Below, piece by piece: positions 10,370 to 20,071 of a stretch of DNA of 64,000 nt. Both the position numbers and the translations under genes were made by a program. How positions within the stretch are numbered: the first letter of the stretch is position 1; every line of letters starts with the position of its first letter. Under the pieces are notes generated by a model. The model did not search any database. It was not told the DNA's origin and worked only from the letters and a program-made list of their open reading frames with translations. The stretch covers positions 1 through 64,000 of the forward strand of contig JADKHF010000011.1 in the NCBI GenBank assembly GCA_016721865.1. The letters are read 5' to 3'. Source of the stretch: Nitrosomonas sp. (GTDB lineage: Bacteria > Pseudomonadota > Gammaproteobacteria > Burkholderiales > Nitrosomonadaceae).

Positions 10370-10534
10370 CATCACATAAGGCTATCTATCACAAAGAAAA
10401 GCATCAGAGCAAAACTGGAAGTAATTGCGATAAGGACTTTGTGGCAATTTGACTACCCGCCTGATATGCAATCTCTGGCTACTGAAATTGTGCTGAAACA
10501 GCCAGAAATGGTCGCCGATGCGCCGACAACTTGA
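10370..10534 (+). pseudogene. Remnant of type I restriction enzyme HsdR C-terminus
   Basis: A 54-codon open stretch with no start codon, ending in TGA at 10532-10534. The translation includes IRAKLEVIAIRTLW, then FDYPPDMQSLATEIVLKQ. It resembles the extreme C-terminus of type I restriction HsdR proteins (typically ...VRLRRLLRKYGYPPDKQ... then ...VLEQAE). No other restriction-modification gene is visible nearby, so this would be a leftover fragment. Recognition is from memory of the family pattern only. Confidence 0.4.
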
Positions 10535-10733
10535 GCAAATAAGAAGACATGCAGAGTCGTATAGCTGACCCAAATTATAGTGTTATACTCAGCAGCCTGT
10601 TGTACGCTTGCAGGAAACGGCTGATTCAATATCTGAGGCTGAATTCCTGTGTGCATGGATAATACCGGACACCCAATAAAAAAGACGCAACGATTTCTTC
10701 TATTCCTGTTATTGCAATCTTCAACCCGTAAAT

Positions 10734-11348
10734 ATGATGCTGACATCCGTTGTAACCACATCCATCAATCATGCTTTACGCGGAGAAAGCTGGGCATGCA
10801 AACAACTGCAATCTTTTACCGGAAAAATAACTTGTATCCGGATTCCTCCTTTGGTTAATTTCAGTCTGCTGATTGATGCAGAGGGTGAAGTACAACAAGT
10901 AAATAATAGTGAGAGTAGAGATATGAGTGCAGATACGACACTCACGCTGTCTCCGTTGATTCTGCCCCGATTGCTTGCCCAAGAATCCAGCGCATTCGAG
11001 CTGATAAAAATCAGCGGCGATCAATCTTTTGCTGCTGAATTAATCAATATTGGCAAGCAGATTAATTTGAGCGCGCTTTTTGCGCATGATCTGAGCACAG
11101 CCATTGGTGATATACCGGCGCATCGAATCACACAAGCCGGCAAGTATCTTATGCAATGGCAGGCAGAAAATGTTAATCACATTTCTCAGGCATTAGCCGA
11201 ATACTGGACGGAAGAAAATCTTTTTTTAACAAAAAATGCTACTGGCCATCAGTTTAGTGAAGAAGTAAAGAATTTACAGATCAACACCGAACAACTGGAG
11301 CAACGTTTAAACCGACTAACCCAGCGAAGCACCTTAGCGAGCGAGTAA
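10734..11348 (+). CDS. ubiJ: Ubiquinone biosynthesis accessory factor UbiJ (SCP2 domain)
   Basis: Lipid-binding scaffold of the aerobic ubiquinone biosynthesis complex. The 204-residue protein has an N-terminal SCP2-like sterol-carrier fold (about residues 15-110, with FTGKITCIRIPPLVNFSLLI), then a helical C-terminus with a predicted coiled coil (NLQINTEQLEQRLNRLTQR). It lies 121 bp upstream of ubiB, the standard partner. The third usual partner, ubiE, is absent from this window. Two adjacent ATG codons at 10734 and 10737 could both serve as start. Confidence 0.85.
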   Translation: MMLTSVVTTSINHALRGESWACKQLQSFTGKITCIRIPPLVNFSLLIDAEGEVQQVNNSESRDMSADTTLTLSPLILPRLLAQESSAFELIKISGDQSFAAELINIGKQINLSALFAHDLSTAIGDIPAHRITQAGKYLMQWQAENVNHISQALAEYWTEENLFLTKNATGHQFSEEVKNLQINTEQLEQRLNRLTQRSTLASE

Positions 11349-11469
11349 TTAAACGAAGCGTATTTTTCTCTCGAATAGCTGAACCAATGGATACTTGTAG
11401 AAAAACAAACGTGTGCAGTTTTAACCGCCCCTTAGATTCTATTGCTCGTCTCCAATTTTTTTATAATCC

Positions 11470-12984
11470 ATGCGCCTATTTCGCCTTCTAAAAATACAAT
11501 ACGTTGCTTTCCAATTCGGATTAGACGAATTTGTTCTGAGCCATAGCCGGTTGAAATTCCTACGAGTGATTGTTAGAACGTTAACTTTCTGGCGGAAACT
11601 GGACAAGCCGCGCGGAGAAAGATTACGGCTGGCTCTGGAAGCATTGGGACCAATCTTTGTTAAATTCGGCCAAATGTTGTCCACCCGGCGCGATCTTTTA
11701 CCCCAGGATATCGCTGATGAATTGGCTAAGCTTCAAGATCAGGTACCGCCTTTTCCTTCAGAAGTTGTCATATCATCACTGGAAAAAGTATATGGCAAAA
11801 AAATCAATGAAATATTCCTTAAGTTTGATGAAATACCCATAGCCAGCGCATCGGTGGCACAGGTCCATTTTGCCGTGTTGCATGATGGAACCGAAGCTGC
11901 GGTAAAAATATTACGCCCTAATTTAGCGCCGATCATTATGCACGATGTTGCGCTGATGGATACAGGTGCATGGTTGGCCGAAGCACTTTGGCTAGATGGA
12001 AAGCGTTTGGAATTACGCCAGGTAGTCTCAGAGTTTGCCCGGCATCTGGATGATGAGCTGGATTTCATGCGTGAAGCGGCTAATTGCAGCCAGTTACGCC
12101 GCAATTTTCTTGATTCTCCCCTGTTATTTGTCCCTGAAGTTTATTGGGATTACTGCCGCAACAGCGTGATGGTCATGGAGCGTGTCAAAGGCACGCCGAT
12201 CAGCCATGTCAACGAGTTACGAGAACAAGGTATTGATATTCCACAATTGGCGCGTGTCGGCGTGGAAATATTCTTTACACAAGTGTTCAGAGATGGCTAT
12301 TTCCATGCCGATATGCATCCGGGAAATATTTTTGTTGGCGCAACTGGCCAGTATATTGCGGTTGATTTTGGCATTATGGGAACACTGAGCGATGAAGACA
12401 AAAATTACCTGGCACAAAACTTTCTGGCTTTTTTCCGCCGTGATTATGGGCGAGTCGCACAAGCACACGTTGAAGCTGGATGGGCACCCAAAGATACCCG
12501 GGTAGACGATTTTGAATCCGCCATACGTGCTGTCTGTGAACCGATCTTTGACAAACCGTTGAAAGAAATCTCGTTCGGACGAGTCCTTCTGCAATTATTC
12601 CAGGCCTCACGGCAATTTAATGTAGAAATCCAGCCGCAATTGGTTTTACTGCAAAAAACACTGCTAAATATCGAAGGCCTTGGCCGTGATCTGGATCCTG
12701 ATCTGGATCTCTGGAAAACAGCCAAACCGTTTCTAGAGAACTGGATGGCCGAACAAATCGGCTTTCGTGGATTAGCCAGCCGGATACAAAAAGAGGCACC
12801 CAATTGGGCAATCATCCTGCCGGAATTTCCCCGCCTGATACATCAGGCTCTGGCTGAAAAGCGCAGTGATATGCTGGAAAAAAGAATGACTGATCTGGTC
12901 ATTGAAGAGAAGCGCCAAAACCGTCTACTTGCCCTCATCGCAATCTTATTGGCTGGATTGCTCGCTTGGCAAATATTTCGCTGA
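11470..12984 (+). CDS. ubiB: Ubiquinone biosynthesis ATPase/kinase-like protein UbiB
   Basis: ABC1/ADCK/UbiB atypical kinase-fold ATPase needed for ubiquinone biosynthesis at the inner membrane. The family KxGQ motif is in FVKFGQMLSTRRDLLP. The kinase-like core carries ASASVAQVHFA, the VMERVKGTPI hinge, the catalytic loop DGYFHADMHPGNIF and the metal-binding VDFGIMG. The C-terminus has one or two membrane helices (LLALIAILLAGLLAWQIF). Intact, 504 residues, near the family length. Confidence 0.95.
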   Translation: MRLFRLLKIQYVAFQFGLDEFVLSHSRLKFLRVIVRTLTFWRKLDKPRGERLRLALEALGPIFVKFGQMLSTRRDLLPQDIADELAKLQDQVPPFPSEVVISSLEKVYGKKINEIFLKFDEIPIASASVAQVHFAVLHDGTEAAVKILRPNLAPIIMHDVALMDTGAWLAEALWLDGKRLELRQVVSEFARHLDDELDFMREAANCSQLRRNFLDSPLLFVPEVYWDYCRNSVMVMERVKGTPISHVNELREQGIDIPQLARVGVEIFFTQVFRDGYFHADMHPGNIFVGATGQYIAVDFGIMGTLSDEDKNYLAQNFLAFFRRDYGRVAQAHVEAGWAPKDTRVDDFESAIRAVCEPIFDKPLKEISFGRVLLQLFQASRQFNVEIQPQLVLLQKTLLNIEGLGRDLDPDLDLWKTAKPFLENWMAEQIGFRGLASRIQKEAPNWAIILPEFPRLIHQALAEKRSDMLEKRMTDLVIEEKRQNRLLALIAILLAGLLAWQIFR

Positions 12985-13180
12985 TTTACAACTCGCAACC
13001 TATTGAGATGTAAATTTAAAAACCTGATATCGGTCTTTAATTCTTTATCTAGAACCTGCTTTTATGCGCGCTTGGAGCGCCATTCCCCAGTCTCCAGGAC
13101 GATAGAGAACATCCCTGATTTTTTCATTGTGCTTCGTATCGAACTTCCTGAACATCCACCACCATCCGTCTTCTAAGTGT

Positions 13181-14119
13181 TCATCCGGCGAGCCAGGAGG
13201 AAAGGTCGCGATCGAGCAGCCGGGAAAGTTTCAGAACGTCGGGAGCAAGCGTCTCACGAATGACAGCTACCATCTCTTGTGTGAGCGGTTCTGGAGAGGC
13301 CGGAACATTGTTCCATCTCGTCACGCGCTTGATAAGGCTTGGCAACTTGGAACCGTCCCGTGTGTACTTGCGGCTGCGACGCTGCAGCGTGTTAAGCATC
13401 TTGCCGCCGCGCATCACCGGAACGAAGAGCATACGCTGCAACCAGCGGTACCGGTACATCCGGCTTCCATATCTCCGCTCGAAATGTATCTGCCCGTCAT
13501 AGTCGACATCGAGGAACTCGAGGGCGCGCCGGTAGACACCGAGCGGATCGGCGAGAAGATCGTCAAAGACGATGACGTGCGACCGCTCGCGTCCAGCGAT
13601 GGCGAAAAGCCGCTCTATCTGCGCGCCGAGCATCGCGACCTGGCTGTACATCAGCAACCGGGCATCAAGGCAATCCCGCGGGACTCTCTCCCCGTGCGTG
13701 CGTTCCTGTTCTAGCATCCAGGCCTGACCGAAATCCGGCTCGTCCTCTTGCAGCAAGAAGAGCATCTTCAGGTGATACGAAGGCAGCATCGCAAGTGGAT
13801 TGCGCACAAGCGCGATGAAACGCGCGTCCGGATTGAACCGTAGTATCCGTTCAAGAGACTCGGGCTGGTAAAGGTACGACACCGATCCCTCGCCCGCCAA
13901 GCGATGTGGGGCAGCATAGTGGCCGAAATAGCGGTCAAGGTAATCCAGCTTGAGGTCGCTCGCGGCGGGATCCGCGCTGAGCAACGTGAAATAGTGGGTT
14001 TCCTTCGGTCGCGAGAAGCAGATCTGCGGGTTGCGTGCGAGCCAGCGGCAGAACGAGGTAGTGCCACAGCGTGGCGCGCCCACCACGAAGAAATCTGGAA
14101 AATGGGGAGTCTGGATCAT
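13181..14119 (-). CDS. PAPS-dependent sulfotransferase domain protein
   Basis: Predicted cytosolic sulfotransferase that moves a sulfuryl group from 3'-phosphoadenylyl sulfate to an unknown acceptor. The 5'-phosphosulfate loop is FVVGAPRCGTTSFCRWL near the N-terminus. The 3'-phosphate binding segment is ALVRNPLAMLPSYHLKML, at about residues 103-120. Length 312, typical for bacterial sulfotransferases. Two 60-bp lines counted inside the gene are 57-60% GC, visibly richer than the flanks, and its codon use (GCG, CGC, CTG) differs from its neighbours. That suggests horizontal acquisition. It is a single gene with no polysaccharide cluster around it, so the substrate cannot be guessed. Confidence 0.85.
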   Translation of the reverse strand: MIQTPHFPDFFVVGAPRCGTTSFCRWLARNPQICFSRPKETHYFTLLSADPAASDLKLDYLDRYFGHYAAPHRLAGEGSVSYLYQPESLERILRFNPDARFIALVRNPLAMLPSYHLKMLFLLQEDEPDFGQAWMLEQERTHGERVPRDCLDARLLMYSQVAMLGAQIERLFAIAGRERSHVIVFDDLLADPLGVYRRALEFLDVDYDGQIHFERRYGSRMYRYRWLQRMLFVPVMRGGKMLNTLQRRSRKYTRDGSKLPSLIKRVTRWNNVPASPEPLTQEMVAVIRETLAPDVLKLSRLLDRDLSSWLAG

Positions 14120-14809
14120 CTGTGAGTATCGAGTGGTTCAGCACGCCGGCTGAAGTGCCTGGTTCCAAATGGACAGGCGGTAAATCTATCGGTTACTAGT
14201 ATCAGTGAGATAGACCGTTGATCTTCAAAAAACAACCGGTACACCAGCACACCGATTCGCCTGTAATTCAAGAACGGATAATGCATAACATCCTTTATTT
14301 TCGATCAGTTATTGACCGGGATCTGCTTCTCTACAAGAAAAATTTCTCAGCATTATATCAGACAGAATGGCATCCTCGCGCTTAGGAAAAAAACTCCTAT
14401 CGTTCATCCTCTTCTACAAAAATCATTTCTCGGTGATCTCCACGTTATGTTGCCTGATAAAGCGTATTTAAAAAATTCCAAATGGAGTAGCCTTGTCATA
14501 GTTAGCGGTATACGCTCATACTTCTTGGATCACAACCTGAACTTTTCTGTGCACATTTGAAAGAAATGCATGCAGGTGGGATTTATTATCCTGCAAATCA
14601 AAAGAATGCGGCAAATACGCCCAAAATAACTGATCTTTTACGATTGTCAGTGTGTAGTGTAGTAATATTAAAGCAGGTTTTATTTTAGTTTTTCAGAGTA
14701 GCGGAGAGCGGCATATACAAAAAATTTAATCTGGTAATCTTCGTAATATGAGTGATGGAGATTCAAGAAAGAACATAATCATTTTCACAGATCACAAAGG
14801 AGAAATATA
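14120..14809. other. Intergenic region without a recognisable gene
   Basis: About 690 bp of AT-rich DNA between the sulfotransferase gene and the SYLF gene. Open stretches of up to 82 codons exist (for example plus-strand 14312-14560), but they have no good ribosome-binding site and no family resemblance. The last 60 bp are the leader of the SYLF gene, with AAGGAG at about 14797. Confidence 0.5.
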
Positions 14810-15342
14810 ATGGTAAGACTAGCAACAATTTTATTGGGATCGATGTTACTAGCGGCGTCATTGATGGCACAGGCCGGAAGTCAGATTGACCGGGAAGTAG
14901 ATGCTGCGCTAGCGGAGCTTTACAGAACAACCCCCTCGGCTAAGGATCTGGCGAAACACGCGAAAGGTATCCTGGTGTTTCCAAGTATTGTCAAAGCTGG
15001 ATTTATTGTAGGGGCTCAGTATGGAAAAGGCGCTATGCGAAAAGGCAGCAAAACATCAGGCTATTATAACATCGTTGCTGGTTCATATGGACTTCAAGCT
15101 GGCGCACAGTCATTCAGTTATGTTTATGTTTTCCTGAGCGGCTCTGCGCTTTCTCAGCTCGACTCAAGTAGTGGATTTGAAATCGGCGTAGCCCGAGTGT
15201 CGTTGTTCTAGATGAGGGTATGGCTAGATCATTAACGACTACGACGATGAGACACGATGTCTATGCATTCGTGTTTGGTCAGGAGGGTTTGATGGCTGGG
15301 ATGGGTTTGCAGGGATCGAAAATCACGCGGGTCAATCCTTGA
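14810..15342 (+). CDS. Secreted lipid-binding SYLF-domain protein (one apparent frameshift)
   Basis: Small exported protein of the SYLF/Ysc84 (DUF500) group, known in other organisms to bind lipids. A Sec signal peptide (MVRLATILLGSMLLAASLMA, cleavage after AQA) is followed by the domain: KGILVFPSIVKAGFIVGAQ, GYYNIVAGSYGLQAG, then SSGFEIGV. The first frame stops at 15211. The conserved end (PSVVVLDEGMA, VYAFVFGQEGLMAGMGLQG) continues in the next frame to 15342, so a single-base change near 15190-15195 breaks it. Joined length is about 177 residues. Ribosome-binding site AAGGAG is well placed. Its leader and signal peptide are nearly duplicated in the next gene. Confidence 0.8.
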
Positions 15343-15533
15343 TTTAATCGAGAGTGAATACCAGCGATTTTATCTGTATTTGCAGCATCATCTCGCTGTA
15401 AGGTACAAAGTAATAGTGATACAATGCTTCGAATAATGCTCATAATGAGCAATTACATCAGAAAGTTTCGGGTGTATTTCGGAAATTTAACGAAGTGCGC
15501 AATCTTTTTCACGGTTCACAAAGGAGAAATGCA

Positions 15534-16021
15534 ATGGTGAGATTAGCAACTATTTTATTGGGAACGATGTTACTTGCGGCACCGGCAATGGCGCAGAATA
15601 CAGATTTGAGCAGTGGCGACGCAAACATGGAGATCTTTATACAGAAGATCAAGGCGGACAAAAAGTTGCTGGTCGCCAGCAATATGGACCTTACCGATGC
15701 GGAAGGCAAGAAATTCTGGCCGCTGTACGATGCATATCAGAAGGAACTATGGCAAATCAATGAACAACTTGGAAAAACAATTAATGATTATGCTGAGCAT
15801 ACAACGCCGGCAAGGGTACGATCCCGGAAGAAACAGCCAAGAAACTGTTGAAAGAGGCATTATCGGTGGAAGAAGCGGAACTCAAACTCAAGAAGACCTA
15901 TGTGGACAAGATCGGAAAAATCCTTCCAGCGACAAAAACTGCCCGTTACTACCAAATCGAAAATAAAATCCGGACCGTTTTCAAATTGGAATTGGTCAAG
16001 GAGATTCCTCTGGTTTATTGA
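15534..16021 (+). CDS. Uncharacterised secreted protein (one apparent frameshift)
   Basis: Predicted exported protein of about 162 residues. I do not know its function, but similar proteins occur widely in proteobacteria. The signal peptide MVRLATILLGTMLLAAPAMA is nearly the same as in the preceding SYLF gene. The mature part is helical and charged: FIQKIKADKKLLVASNMDLT, GKKFWPLYDAYQKELWQI, then, after a frame change near 15795-15800, YNAGKGTIPEETAKKLLKEA, KKTYVDKIGKILPATKTAR and ELVKEIPLVY. One missing base restores the frame. Ribosome-binding site AAGGAG lies 10 bp upstream of the chosen ATG. The helical layout loosely recalls Spy/CpxP-type periplasmic proteins, but that is only a guess. 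Confidence 0.7.
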
Positions 16022-16258
16022 GCGTGGTTCACGTTAATTCTGTTTCTCAAAACCACCCACCTTGATGGTAGGTTTAACCCACAGCGAGCGCTTTGTACAT
16101 TCAAAGGAAATTACAGAGGGCGCAATCATGCAGAGAAAGATCAGTGTCATCTCGTATTAATCAAGCCTGAAAAACCATATCAATCGCCATCCTGGATCAG
16201 CAGCTTCAAAAAGGTGGTGTGTTTTAATAGAAACAAAATCAAGCGAATTGATTCTCCA

Positions 16259-16485
16259 TCAAAGAACTGGCGAAGCGTGCAGTTTTCGGCACGAAAAGAA
16301 GAACCCAGAATGGCAAGCAGCCATAAGCAGGTTAATGCGATCACTGATAGCGCCTTTCAGGTAGTTCCTCACCATTCGATAATCCGAATTCAGGTCGCCG
16401 ATAATGGGCTCAATCGCTGCACGCCTCCTGCACTGTTTTCGCTTCTTGTCTTTCTGGTACCGGGTATCCTTTTTTAACAAGCTGT
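16259..16485 (-). pseudogene. IS5-type transposase C-terminal remnant
   Basis: The minus-strand reading contains KKRKQCRRRAAIEPIIGDLN, then SDYRMVRNYLKGAI and DRINLLMAAC. This is the typical end of an IS5-superfamily DDE transposase (the RRRAAIEPxIGHLK block holds the catalytic Glu). Only the last fifth of a transposase remains. Its 5' side is cut by the family-2 repeat copy at 16480-16590, and no intact partner is nearby. Confidence 0.7.
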
Positions 16486-16590
16486 TGAGACACGTTTTCG
16501 AAGCAGCCGATACAAGGCAAAAACTTTGCGTAATAAATGAGCATTTTTGGCCTTTTTTAACACTGTGGCGGCAACGCGGATAGTTTTTCA
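16480..16590. repeat. MITE-like repeat, family 2, copy 1 (degraded)
   Basis: Shares blocks such as ACGTTTTCGAAGCAGCCGA, TGCGTAATAAATGAGCA and GGCAACGCGGATAGTTTTTC with copies at 50924-51060 and 63096-63236. The outer ends are eroded. It abuts, and probably interrupts, the IS5-type transposase remnant. Confidence 0.6.
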
Positions 16591-16755
16591 TTTTGCCTGT
16601 TAATCACCATTTCGACCAGAAAAAACATAAATATTTTCACATTTCCGGTCATCATGACTACTCAAAAAAATGATATATTTCCACTCCATATCATATTGTT
16701 ACGTATATTTCAGAAACGACCATTTATTTAATTGGGCAAACAGCTATCCTGTGCT

Positions 16756-18197
16756 TTAGGATTTCTCATTTAACCCCAATCTTTCCATCCGGTAACGCAG
16801 TGATCTGACAGTGATGCCCAATATTTTAGCTGCTTGTGTTCGATTGTATCGACTCTGATCCAATGCTCTTATAATAGAATCCCTTTCAAGTTGATCAAGA
16901 AAATCCTGCAGGGGCAAAGCTTGATCCAAACTAATGGGTAGCAAGTTGCCAGTATTTTGTGGAATTTCTCTGGCTTTATTGGGTAATTGCAGCCCTTCTT
17001 TACCAATCTGCTTATCAAAACAAAGTGCTAGTGTTCTCTCAAGTATGTTTTCAAGTTCACGTACATTACCAGGATAATCATAATTCATAAGCATCGCCAG
17101 TGCATCTTTCTTCAGACTGCAAGCAGGCCTTGCGGCTTCACGGCATATCTTTGCTAGAACTGCATCTGCTATGAGCGGAATATCTTCACGCATTTCACGT
17201 AGCGATGGCATGGTCAATTCAATTACATTCAGACGATAGTATAAATCCTGCCGGAATTGTCCGGTTTCAACACAATTACCAAGCTTCTTGTGTGTGGCGC
17301 TGATAATACGCACATCAATATTTTTTTCTTGCGAATCCCCGATTCTTCGCACTTGTTTTTCCTGGATTACCCTAAGCAGTTTAACATAGCCCGGTGGCAA
17401 ATCCAGCAACCTCATCAAGAAACAACGTTCCACCATTTGCTGTCAGGAAAAACCCATCATGCTCTTTATCAGCACCAGTGAAAGCACCTTTCTTATAGCC
17501 GAAAATTCACTTTCCATCAAATTTTCTGGAATAGCGCCGCAGTTGACAGCAACAAACGCTTGTTTATGACGAGCACTTCTTTCATGAATCATTCTGGCGG
17601 CCAGCTCCTTACCACTGCCTGATTCACCGCTGATATAAACAGAAGCCTGACTGCGGGAAAGTTTGTCTATGGTTGCGCGTAGCTGACGCATGGGTTGGAT
17701 TCCCCTAACAATACGCGCCGATTCGATTGGGATTGGGATTGGGATTGGGATTGGGATTGGGATTGTGATGCAAGTTCAGTTTGTATGGGCGGCAAGCTTA
17801 AGGCTGATTTAACTAAATCCCGCAACTGTTTTAAAGAAACCGGTTTCGGCAAATAATCAAAAGCTCCGGCTTTAAGTGCAGCAACGGCATTTTCTGCAGT
17901 ACCATAAGCTGTTATAACGGCAACAGGCAGATCAGCACAATGATTTCCAATATATTTGACCAGATCCAACCCTTCTCCATCAGGCAGACGCATGTCCGTA
18001 AGGCATAACTGAAACTGACGTGATTGTAAAAACTGCTTTGCGTCACCGATACACTTTGCACTGGAAACCTCCAATCCCATGCGCGCTAATGTCAGTTCGA
18101 GCAACTCGATAATATCAGGCTCATCATCCACAATCAGTATACTGGGAACTGAAACCCTCCTCAGTGGATTAACTATTGATCCGTTATCTATAAGCAT
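16756..18197 (-). CDS. pilR: Sigma-54-dependent response regulator PilR (several apparent frameshifts)
   Basis: NtrC-class activator, probably PilR, which drives type IV pilin transcription with sigma-54. The receiver domain is residues 18-130, with DDE at 24-26 and phospho-acceptor Asp68 (CLTDMRLPDG). A Gln-Ser repeat linker follows. The AAA+ domain has Walker A GESGSGKELAARMIHERSAR, the GAFTGA loop (readable only after frame repair) and NVRELENILER. It ends in a Fis-type helix-turn-helix (YNRTQAAKILGITVRSLRYR). The frame breaks three times, near 17700, at a T run near 17510, and near 17415; each is repaired by one base. The start overlaps the pilS stop by ten bases. The type IV pilus genes themselves are not in this window. 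Confidence 0.82.
17725..17766. repeat. Hexanucleotide tandem repeat in pilR
   Basis: Six perfect copies of GATTGG and one variant (GATTGT), read on the minus strand as alternating Gln-Ser codons. It lies exactly in the linker between the receiver and the AAA+ domain. Copy-number change alters linker length by two residues per unit without shifting frame. Confidence 0.9.
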
Positions 18198-19833
18198 GGC
18201 TGACGGCTTTTGCAGATTATCCTGAATTGCCCGCCCGGAGAACCCTCAATATAATCAAGCGATGCATGATTGGTTTCACACAATTCACGTGCAATGTATA
18301 AACCCAGACCTGTGCCGCCAGCTGCGGTAGTAAAAAAAGGCTCAAAAATCTGTTTTGCTTGTTTTATGTCTACACCTTGACCATCATCAATTACATTCAG
18401 AAAAACATTATTTTCATTTGTCGCTGCAGAAAGTTCGATGTGAATACTGCCACTTTGCTTACGGCAATGTCTCCATGCATTCCGGCATAAATTCCTGATA
18501 TCTGATTCAGATGACCGCGATCAAAACTAATCAAATAATTCTTTGAGCCATCGAGTATGAATACATTCGTATTGATTTTCTCAGTATGACAAAATTCTTC
18601 AAGAAATTTTTTAATAAATTCATGTATCTCAATAATTTCAAATTTTGAAATATTACGCCGGTTCAGTTGCAAAACATCCTGAACTATCTTGTTTAGACGT
18701 TGCGTATTATCACAAATGATACGCACGAGACGAGGATTCGTATTATTATCAAGCTGTTCCTCTTCCAGAAGTTCGGCAGCATGATTAATCGCGGAAAGCG
18801 GATTACGAATTTCATGCGCAATGTTCGCCGTCAGGCGACCCAGTGCTGCAAGTTTTAATTGCTGTAGCTGCGCCTGTATGCGTCCCATATCTTCGAGAAA
18901 AATAACGACGCCATTACGAAAATTCCCTTGAATCGAAAGAAAGCGTGTTCGAACCAATGCATTACTATGCGCTAACCGTAACAAATCAAAACTAATATTG
19001 CTGCCTCCTTGCCAGCTTGCAAGCCTATCAGTTATTTCAGGCACATAATCCGATAATCTGAGCAATTCAGTCTTACCGGAAGATGGTTTCATATCCAGCA
19101 GCTTCTCAGCATAGGTATTACGTTGCCGAATGTTCCCATCCTTATCCACGACCAGCACACCTTCCTGTATATCCTGAATTACTAGTTGATTGACTTGCGC
19201 CATGTTTTTCAAATCAATTCCACGTTCTTCTGCAAGCTGCTCACTGGCCAAAATATGTTTAGCAAGTTGATAGGCCAACCAGGCAACTGCAAAGTACGCC
19301 ATACTCAATAGACCGGCATGTAAGTATTGGGCAGAATAGAAATCAATCGTGAATAAGGAATAGGTTTCTTGTAACAGCAAACTAATGGTTGCAATCGCTG
19401 CAAAGAATAGCGCTAACCGACCACGACTGATTAACCCCGCTGCCGCTAGCGATACCAATAGCAAAACGCCTAAACCGCTTTGTAGACCTCCACTGGCAAA
19501 AAGCATAATAGAAATGAAAACAATATCAATAACGACTTGTATGGTTAGCTGCGAATTAAAATCAGGAGAGCGCAATTTGATTAGCAGCATGGATATGCTA
19601 CTGCAAAAAACATGACACAAGCCCGCATAAATAAACAGCGGGTAGTGATAAGAACCAAAACTGGCAAACTCAAATCTCCACGTAACAATCAACAGTCCAC
19701 TGCCAATCATTAACCGGTAAATATTGAAATAATAAAGGGAATGCCAGTATTGGTCAGTATATTTAAGCACTGTTATTCCGAAATTAAATGGCCAGAATAC
19801 TGAATTTTTTATTTGTGATGAATAAGTTGACAC
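18188..19833 (-). CDS. pilS: Sensor histidine kinase PilS (one apparent frameshift)
   Basis: Membrane sensor kinase partnered with PilR. Six hydrophobic segments fill about residues 30-195. A PAS-like region follows (VIQDIQEGVLVVDKDGNIRQ), then the dimerisation/phosphoacceptor domain with His340 in NIAHEIRNPLSAINHAAELL. The open frame ends at 18397 with an off-family tail after FDRGHLNQ. The ATP-binding half (GTGLGLYIARELCETNHASL, GGQFRI) continues in the next frame to a stop at 18188. A one-base shift near 18490 reconciles both. Order PP0621-pilS-pilR is the usual betaproteobacterial arrangement. Confidence 0.82.
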
Positions 19834-19843
19834 AGCAGTCGAA

Positions 19844-20071
19844 TCAGGATGAAGAGTTTATATACAGATGACTATGCTCGTTACAACAAAAATATTTATT
19901 GTGATGATCGATAGCCTCGCTTTTAGTTAGATAAACACCACAGTAAGCACAATTAACCATATCTTCGGCAGATTCCGGAAGCACTTCAGCCTCTTTTTGT
20001 TTGGGTTGACGGCTTCTGATTAGCCAGTAAATCAGTACAGCTATCAGTAAGTAAAAAATTAATTTGCCCAT
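19844..20071 (-). CDS. PP0621 family small protein
   Basis: Seventy-five residues: an N-terminal membrane helix (KLIFYLLIAVLIYWLIRSRQ), a short charged linker, and a small zinc-ribbon-like end with Cys pairs (MVNCAYCGVYLTKSEAI, then KYFCCNEHSHL). This matches the PP0621 family, commonly found just upstream of pilS. Function unknown. It probably shares a transcript with pilSR, since pilS begins 10 bp further on. Confidence 0.8.
   Translation of the reverse strand: MGKLIFYLLIAVLIYWLIRSRQPKQKEAEVLPESAEDMVNCAYCGVYLTKSEAIDHHNKYFCCNEHSHLYINSSS

Noticed and set aside
13045..13220. Start-less minus-strand stretch ending at 13045 (contains RPGDWGMALQARIKAG)
   Set aside because: Composition looks coding, but there is no start codon and I cannot recognise a family; too weak to call a gene.
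13127..13714. Long open frame on the plus strand opposite the sulfotransferase gene
   Set aside because: It mirrors the high-GC codon pattern of the sulfotransferase gene on the other strand, has no ribosome-binding site and no family resemblance.
14312..14560. 82-codon plus-strand frame before the SYLF gene
   Set aside because: No ribosome-binding site, odd composition and no similarity to known families; probably chance in AT-rich DNA.
17725..17766. CRISPR-like direct repeats
   Set aside because: A 6-bp unit without spacers, inside a coding region: a microsatellite, not a CRISPR array. No CRISPR array was seen anywhere in the window.
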